From Candidatus Scatoplasma merdavium (GTDB taxonomy: Bacteria; Bacillota_I; Bacilli_A; RFN20; CAG-288), in NCBI GenBank assembly GCA_017694135.1, contig JADING010000082.1:1-10876 (forward strand): a stretch of 10,876 nt of DNA, given 5' to 3'. A program made the position numbers and the translations under genes. Shown here piece after piece: positions 6,664-10,876 of this stretch. The stretch's first letter is position 1. The number at the start of each line of letters is the position of its first letter. The notes below the pieces were generated by a model that worked only from the letters and a program-made list of their open reading frames with translations, did no database searches and was not told the DNA's origin.

Positions 6664-7176
6664 ATGACATTTAGCATTCTGACCTTAGTATTTCTCATCT
6701 TAGTTATACTTATTGCTTTATTTGCTTCAACTTCTCATTTGATGAAGGTCACGTTTTCATCTTTGATAAGTTTCGCTTTAGTAGGTTCATACTTGTATTT
6801 GGAAAAGAGTTTCTCAGAGATGAATTCCATTTTGCCTGTTGCTAGTTTCATCAATTCAAATTTATCTGAGGTTTATCTGAAGTTAGGATTGGAAGAATCT
6901 AATCATCTTTTATTGACTGAGATGCTTTATCTATTTTGTTTGTTTTTGTTAGTTTTTTCTATTTGTTATATTGTATTTTCTTTTTTGCACATCGGTGGAA
7001 AGATTAAATCAGATAAGTTGCATTCGCCTAAAAGGACAATCTTTTTAGTGTTTTATTTGGTTTTTGCTTCCGCTATCACGCTTTATTTTTGCGCTATGAT
7101 TTCTCCGCTTTTTAAAGTTGAAGAAGGAATTTTTGAAATAGTTTTCGATTATATAAGGGGGCTTGTAAGATTATGA
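6664..7176 (+). CDS. Unrecognised four-helix membrane protein, first gene of a coupled operon
   Basis: I do not recognise the family. The 170-residue protein is largely hydrophobic, with predicted membrane helices at about 3-22, 29-46, 82-108 and 125-148. A short charged loop lies between helices 3 and 4 (GGKIKSDKLHSPKR, 111-124), and a charged tail follows. By the positive-inside rule that loop should be cytoplasmic. The ATG at 6664 is chosen because helix 1 starts at residue 3 and later ATGs would remove it; no SD is visible. It starts 29 nt after the pseudouridine synthase gene, and its TGA overlaps the next start (ATGA, 7173-7176). Translational coupling suggests that its product works with the next two proteins. 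Confidence 0.75.
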   Translation: MTFSILTLVFLILVILIALFASTSHLMKVTFSSLISFALVGSYLYLEKSFSEMNSILPVASFINSNLSEVYLKLGLEESNHLLLTEMLYLFCLFLLVFSICYIVFSFLHIGGKIKSDKLHSPKRTIFLVFYLVFASAITLYFCAMISPLFKVEEGIFEIVFDYIRGLVRL

Positions 7177-8225
7177 ACAACGTCGATAAGAGCTTGCTTC
7201 TTGCTGAAAGCTTCGGTGCGGACGTATCTTATTTTAAGCTTCATTACGTCGAGACTATTGTTTCTTCACCGCAGTATGTTGAACTTGTGGAAAACGTCAA
7301 CTACGCCAATAAATTCCAGCTTGTTAAAGCGATTGGCTTAGTCGATGATTTCCGCTCTTTAAATTACAATATTAAAACTATTGAGCAAGCGGTGGTTTTG
7401 GCAAACAGGGTAAACTATCTTTATTCGGTATCGTTTGAAAACTACTATTTGAATCCGTTAGTCAAATATCCTTTTAAGCTTAAAACTGCATCAATCGGCG
7501 ATTTAGTTGTCGATTTTGACGGAGAAAAAAAGACGTATAACGAAATAGTTTTAGATGAAGATCACACCTTGGCTTATAAGGCTAAAGTCATAGCTGATAA
7601 CGCGGAATATTACCGCCGCGAATTAAATGAGAAAAACCAGTTTGAAACATCGAAACTTAAAGGCAATAAAGCCTTGAAACACATTGTTAGAAACGCCTTT
7701 ATTTCTCAGGGGATTAGGCTTTTATTAGCTACAATTGGCCTAGTAGCAATGATGGCAATTTACGTTTATCCATATGAAAAATTTACTGAGTTTATTAACT
7801 TAGGTATGGATTTTACTTCCGTTTCTAATTACGGGTTTGCTTTAGTGTCGATATTCTCGTTAATCTCTTTGTTGTTTGCCGTATGTTGTGGGGTATTTGT
7901 TTCTAAATTTACTTATCCTTATTTCTATTTTAAAGGCTCGTTAAGAAAGCGCACGAACAAGATGTATAAAACGGTCAATAACCACGCTCAGCAGCTTGCT
8001 GAATACATTCTTTATCACTGCAAGCAGCACAAGATTATGTCTAATGATATTTCAAAGTTTGAAACTTACGAGTTGGATAAAGCGGATTTCGATGCTTATA
8101 AAAAGATCTATAGCATTCGAACACACAAAGGATTTGTAGTTCTAAAGCTTTTGTTTGTTTTCTCTTACGTCGTCTTTTTGCTAGGGGTTGCTCTCTCTAT
8201 CGTTGGGTGCATTTTAGATATATGA
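7173..8225 (+). CDS. Unrecognised membrane protein with large N-terminal soluble domain
   Basis: No family recognised. Of 350 residues, the first ~175 are polar and probably cytoplasmic. Two membrane helices follow at about 181-201 and 222-244. Then comes a basic segment (SLRKRTNKMYK, 256-266) in a soluble region to about 318, and a last helix at about 320-347 ends almost at the C-terminus. The start overlaps the previous stop as ATGA; a GGGGG run about 11 nt upstream (in TATAAGGGGGCTT) may serve as SD. No catalytic motif stands out. There is a Cys pair (C238, C239) in helix 2. It is the middle gene of the coupled trio and a likely membrane partner of its neighbours. Confidence 0.75.
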   Translation: MNNVDKSLLLAESFGADVSYFKLHYVETIVSSPQYVELVENVNYANKFQLVKAIGLVDDFRSLNYNIKTIEQAVVLANRVNYLYSVSFENYYLNPLVKYPFKLKTASIGDLVVDFDGEKKTYNEIVLDEDHTLAYKAKVIADNAEYYRRELNEKNQFETSKLKGNKALKHIVRNAFISQGIRLLLATIGLVAMMAIYVYPYEKFTEFINLGMDFTSVSNYGFALVSIFSLISLLFAVCCGVFVSKFTYPYFYFKGSLRKRTNKMYKTVNNHAQQLAEYILYHCKQHKIMSNDISKFETYELDKADFDAYKKIYSIRTHKGFVVLKLLFVFSYVVFLLGVALSIVGCILDI

Positions 8226-8962
8226 AAATAGAGATAGATGGAAGACTCAAGTACGATTCGCTTCTTTCATTAGCTAAAGATGCGTATAAGTATCCGGCGA
8301 GATTCAATCGTTTTTTCAATTCTTCCGCTTTTGAAAAAGCGCTTTATGAAACTGATAAAAAGAAGTATCTCGATTTCATAAAATTAAAAAACAACGGGGA
8401 TATTCCAGATATTTTTGTATTTAAAGTATCTTATTTACTTAATCCTTACATGTCTTTGCGCTACCGCGGTTTTAAATTTGATAATTACAAATCTATCGGC
8501 GAGCAGATGCTTAGTTTTGCTCCTGTAGTTGACGTGTATTTAAAAGACTTGCTGATTTATCACTTGCTTTCTAACTACATGGTTGTCAATAAAGAAGACA
8601 AGCGATATCCGAAGTGTTACGAAGCGGTGATTAAAAGCGAAAAAGACGCCTTGATTAACGAAAACATGGCTTATTGGTCTTTGGCGTTTGATTTAGCTGA
8701 AACAAAAACGCTCACTTACAACGGAATGAAATTTAAAGAACCCAAGGAATTCTTTAAATACATTCTTTCTTTTTCTTCTTTGATTCCGTTTACTTCGTCA
8801 TTTTTAGATGACTGTTGTCTCTTATCTTGGTTAGTTAAACTCGGTTACCAAAACAAGATTGATAAGTTTATTGCTCTTTCTCAGTCTTCTGATCAACTTG
8901 ACAATGAAACTAATGAGATTTTAGCTAAGCAGCTTATCGAAAAGTTTAACAACAAAGAATAA
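8222..8962 (+). CDS. Unrecognised soluble protein, third gene of the coupled operon
   Basis: No family recognised. The ATG at 8222 forms an ATGA overlap with the previous stop (8223-8225), repeating the arrangement at 7173. I therefore prefer it to the GTG at 8207, which would add five residues with no better SD. The 246-residue product has no membrane helix or signal peptide and should be cytoplasmic and mostly helical. The N-terminus (DGRLKYDSLLSLAKDAYKYP, 6-25) and a later segment (NGMKFKEPKEFFKYILSF, 167-184) have a similar layout: a Gly, a beta-like stretch, then an amphipathic helix. This may be an internal duplication. As the soluble member of a coupled trio with two membrane proteins, it may be a peripheral subunit. 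Confidence 0.72.
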   Translation: MKIEIDGRLKYDSLLSLAKDAYKYPARFNRFFNSSAFEKALYETDKKKYLDFIKLKNNGDIPDIFVFKVSYLLNPYMSLRYRGFKFDNYKSIGEQMLSFAPVVDVYLKDLLIYHLLSNYMVVNKEDKRYPKCYEAVIKSEKDALINENMAYWSLAFDLAETKTLTYNGMKFKEPKEFFKYILSFSSLIPFTSSFLDDCCLLSWLVKLGYQNKIDKFIALSQSSDQLDNETNEILAKQLIEKFNNKE

Positions 8963-8968
8963 CCTGTA

Positions 8969-8991
8969 ATAAGTATATATTTTGTACTTAT
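8969..8991. repeat. Inverted repeat after the membrane operon
   Basis: The 7-bp arms ATAAGTA (8969-8975) and TACTTAT (8985-8991) flank a 9-nt A/T-rich loop, 6 nt after the stop at 8960-8962. No T tract follows, so a terminator is doubtful; an operator for the downstream gene is equally possible. Confidence 0.35.
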
Positions 8992-8998
8992 CTAATAA

Positions 8999-9012
8999 AC
9001 AAAGCGCTTCCT
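8999..9012 (+). promoter_or_regulatory. LacI/CcpA-type operator-like palindrome upstream of phosphohexomutase
   Basis: AAGCGCTT (9002-9009) is an 8-bp palindrome with a central CG, the classic core of LacI-family operators. The wider 14-mer fits the inner part of the cre consensus (AANCGNTTNC) but misses the outer TG and the final A. It lies about 40 nt before the start of a sugar-phosphate gene. Suggestive only. Confidence 0.22.
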
Positions 9013-9040
9013 TTTTTGCTAGACTTATTTTAGAGCACAT

Positions 9041-9046
9041 AGGAGG
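9041..9046 (+). promoter_or_regulatory. Strong Shine-Dalgarno site of the phosphohexomutase gene
   Basis: A perfect AGGAGG lies 5 nt before ATG 9052 and fixes that start. It contrasts with the SD-less starts at 5657 and 6664. I see no convincing -35/-10 pair upstream. Confidence 0.85.
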
Positions 9047-9051
9047 TTAGT

Positions 9052-10752
9052 ATGACTGTTAATGAAAAGGCTCAGTTGTGGTTAGACTCTGATAAGGTTT
9101 CTGCAGAACTTAAGGATGAAATCAAATCAGCTAGCAAAGAACAGCTGAATGATATGTTTTTTAAGAATTTGGAATTTGGAACCGGAGGTATGCGCGGGCT
9201 ATTAGGGCCTGGACCTAACAGAATGAATATTTTTACGGTTACTAAGGTCACTGTTGGCTTTGCTAAATACCTGCTTAATACTTATTCTGACGCCAAGGTT
9301 AGAGGTGTGGTTTTGTCTCATGATAACCGCATTAATTCTCGCTTGTTTGTTTTAACTGCTTCCAAGGTCTTGAATGATTTTGGTATCAACACCTATATTT
9401 TTGATTCTCTCCGTCCTACTCCAGAACTTTCTTTCGCTACAAGATATGTTCATGCTGTTGGTGGTATTATGGTTACCGCTTCTCATAACCCGAAAGAATA
9501 CAACGGTTATAAAGTTTACGATGATACTGGTTGCCAACTAGTTCCTGAGCAGATTCAACCGCTCCTTGACATTATTGCTAATTTAGGAGATGAGCTCACT
9601 TTGACTTACACTCCTGAGGCAGTTAGAGGGGAAGAAAAGATTCTTTCTTCGGAAGTCGATGATGCTTTTATGCAAAAGGTTCATTCGGTAGCTTTGAATC
9701 CTGCTGATAAGAAAGTTATTAAAATCGTCTTTACTCCTCAACATGGAACTTCTTCGGTTTTAGGACGCCGCCTCTTTAAAGAACTCGGATATGAATTCTA
9801 TCCTGTTTTATCTCAGTGCGATCCTGATCCTCTTTTCTCTCACACTCTTTCACCTAATCCTGAAAAGAAAGAAGCGTATACGGAAGCTATTAAATTAGCT
9901 AAACAAGTCGGTGCTGATTTAATCTTAACAACTGATCCTGATGCTGACCGCTGCGGTTTAGGTTACAAAATGAAAGATGGGGAATACCGCTTATTAACCG
10001 GGAACGAGACTGGTGCCTTGCTTATTGATTATGTCTTATCTAACCGTCATCAAAGAGGTTTGATTAAGTCAAATTCCGTTATTTGCGACACTATCGTTAC
10101 TTCGACCTTGGGTGAGAAGATCGCTGCTCATTACGGTGTTGGAACACGTTCTTTCTTAACCGGATTCAAATACATCGGTTCTGCTATTAACAAAGCAGAA
10201 AAGACTCATGAGTTTACTTTTGAATTTGGATATGAAGAATCCTACGGATACATTTTTGCAGACTTCTGCCGCGATAAAGATTCTTTAGAGTCGCTTCTCA
10301 TGATTGCTGAAATGACCAATCATTACGCCTTAGAAGGTAAAGACTTAGGAGAAAAACTCGAAGAGCTTTACAAGGCTTACGGTTATCACATATGCAAACT
10401 TTATGACATTTATTTTGAAGGCGAATCTGGCCTTAAGAGAATGGCTCAAATTATGGATAGTTTACGCCACGATCACCTTAAAGAAATCGCTGGTGTCAAA
10501 GTGGTTAAGATTGAAGATTACGAACTGCTGAAGACCTATTCTGAAGATAAAGAGACTGATCTTGTCGGTTTCCCGAAATCTAATGTTTTGAAATTCTTCT
10601 TAGAAGATGGTTCTTGGATTGCTGTTCGTCCTTCTGGAACTGAACCTAAATGCAAGTTCTATTACGAAGCTGTCGATACTAAGAAAGAAGACGCTATCGA
10701 TAAACCTGAAAAGTTCCATCACGCAGTCTTAAAGCTAGTTGGAATAGAATAA
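9052..10752 (+). CDS. pgcA: Alpha-phosphohexomutase (phosphoglucomutase/phosphomannomutase, PgcA-like)
   Basis: Interconverts glucose-1-phosphate and glucose-6-phosphate (possibly also mannose phosphates) through a phosphoserine enzyme in the cytoplasm, linking glycolysis to UDP-glucose and envelope or storage glycans. The 566-residue length fits the PgcA/PGM2 subgroup. Landmarks: EFGTGGMRG (41-49) near the N-terminus, the active-site loop TASHNP (142-147) with phosphoserine Ser144, the metal-binding loop DPDADR (295-300), the sugar-binding loop GYEESYG (393-399), and the phosphate-binding loop RPSGTEP (526-532). All catalytic elements are intact. The start is set by a perfect AGGAGG 5 nt upstream. 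It stands alone, 89 nt after the uncharacterised operon, and is followed by a strong terminator. Substrate preference between glucose and mannose phosphates cannot be settled by eye. Confidence 0.96.
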   Translation: MTVNEKAQLWLDSDKVSAELKDEIKSASKEQLNDMFFKNLEFGTGGMRGLLGPGPNRMNIFTVTKVTVGFAKYLLNTYSDAKVRGVVLSHDNRINSRLFVLTASKVLNDFGINTYIFDSLRPTPELSFATRYVHAVGGIMVTASHNPKEYNGYKVYDDTGCQLVPEQIQPLLDIIANLGDELTLTYTPEAVRGEEKILSSEVDDAFMQKVHSVALNPADKKVIKIVFTPQHGTSSVLGRRLFKELGYEFYPVLSQCDPDPLFSHTLSPNPEKKEAYTEAIKLAKQVGADLILTTDPDADRCGLGYKMKDGEYRLLTGNETGALLIDYVLSNRHQRGLIKSNSVICDTIVTSTLGEKIAAHYGVGTRSFLTGFKYIGSAINKAEKTHEFTFEFGYEESYGYIFADFCRDKDSLESLLMIAEMTNHYALEGKDLGEKLEELYKAYGYHICKLYDIYFEGESGLKRMAQIMDSLRHDHLKEIAGVKVVKIEDYELLKTYSEDKETDLVGFPKSNVLKFFLEDGSWIAVRPSGTEPKCKFYYEAVDTKKEDAIDKPEKFHHAVLKLVGIE

Positions 10753-10786
10753 AGTCAAAACAAAACGGGTTGAAGAATTGTGAGAG

Positions 10787-10826
10787 GTACCCCAAATCCT
10801 AGACATTAGGAAAGGGGTACTTTTTT
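10787..10826 (+). terminator. Strong hairpin plus T6, terminator at the insertion-sequence edge
   Basis: GTACCCC (10787-10793) pairs with GGGGTAC (10814-10820). An inner stem CCTA (10798-10801) / TAGG (10807-10810) is separated by a small internal loop, and six Ts follow (10821-10826). It can end the phosphohexomutase transcript, whose stop is 35 nt upstream. The T tract abuts the GTG of the transposase frame, so the hairpin may instead belong to the insertion sequence, shielding its transposase from outside transcription. Confidence 0.85.
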
Positions 10827-10876
10827 GTGAAATATTCATGGAAATTCAAACTTGAATGCGTCGACAAGTATAAAAA
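10827..10876 (+). CDS. Transposase N-terminus (IS3-type helix-turn-helix protein), cut by window edge
   Basis: From GTG 10827 the frame reads MKYSWKFKLECVDKYKK and runs off the window. This matches the recalled start (MKYSYEFKLECVELYKQGK-like) of the helix-turn-helix DNA-binding protein of IS3/IS150-type insertion sequences common in gut Firmicutes, where it binds the element ends. Only 16 full codons are visible, so family and intactness remain open. No SD exists because the T tract of the hairpin lies directly upstream. The element's left end must lie between the phosphohexomutase stop (10752) and here; I cannot place the terminal inverted repeat without the other end. Confidence 0.6.
   Translation, partial: MKYSWKFKLECVDKYK

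Noticed and set aside
8207..8221. GTG 8207 as start of the third operon gene
   Set aside because: ATG 8222 gives the same ATGA overlap as the previous junction and needs no longer overlap with the upstream gene.
7174..8225. TGA as tryptophan codon (Mycoplasma code)
   Set aside because: TGA ends two genes in neat ATGA overlaps and Trp is TGG in the conserved proteins.
9352..9537. Minus-strand open frame of 61 codons
   Set aside because: Antisense shadow of the phosphohexomutase gene.
1..10876. CRISPR array, prophage, toxin-antitoxin pair, riboswitch
   Set aside because: I looked for regularly spaced repeats, phage structural motifs, small paired genes and T-box or other conserved leader motifs and found none.

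Overview
The window looks like a chromosomal segment of a low-GC, Gram-positive-type bacterium of the Bacilli/Firmicutes, probably a gut or host-associated lineage. The reasons are: strongly A/T-rich intergenic DNA, AGGAGG-type ribosome binding sites, a tRNA gene without encoded CCA, and compact ATGA gene overlaps. TGA is used as a stop (7174-7176, 8223-8225) and Trp is TGG throughout, so this is the ordinary bacterial code and not the Mycoplasma code. I cannot name the genus.

Left part (1-3433). After about 350 bp with no recognisable gene comes a complete type II restriction-modification system of the Sau3AI type, predicted to act on GATC. The endonuclease (minus strand) and the m5C methyltransferase (plus strand) are divergent. 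Their 154-bp intergenic region carries two interleaved promoter candidates. The only GATC in the first 2.9 kb lies in the methyltransferase -35 box and just downstream of the endonuclease -10 box, so methylation could tune the two genes. The methyltransferase ends in a clear intrinsic terminator. The next ~270 bp hold nothing I can identify.

Middle part (3434-5656). A decayed DUF2871-type membrane protein gene (in-frame TAG, missing C-terminal part) abuts the stop codon of a convergent polytopic GT-C/family-39-like glycosyltransferase on the minus strand. Upstream of that gene lies a tRNA-Ser(GGA) gene on the minus strand with its own terminator.

Right part (5657-10876), all on the plus strand. 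An RluA-family pseudouridine synthase is followed 29 nt later by three tightly coupled genes (two ATGA overlaps). These encode a small four-helix membrane protein, a three-helix membrane protein with large soluble parts, and a soluble protein. I recognise none of the three families. Next comes a strong-SD alpha-phosphohexomutase gene (PgcA-like), which feeds glucose-1-phosphate/glucose-6-phosphate interconversion and hence envelope sugar precursors. A strong hairpin-plus-T6 terminator follows it. It ends exactly where the first 17 codons of an IS-type transposase helix-turn-helix protein begin, running off the window edge.

The most interesting points are the GATC-centred, overlapping R/M promoters, the unrecognised three-gene membrane operon, and two genes whose -10 boxes sit exactly 6 nt before the start codon, which suggests leaderless mRNAs.
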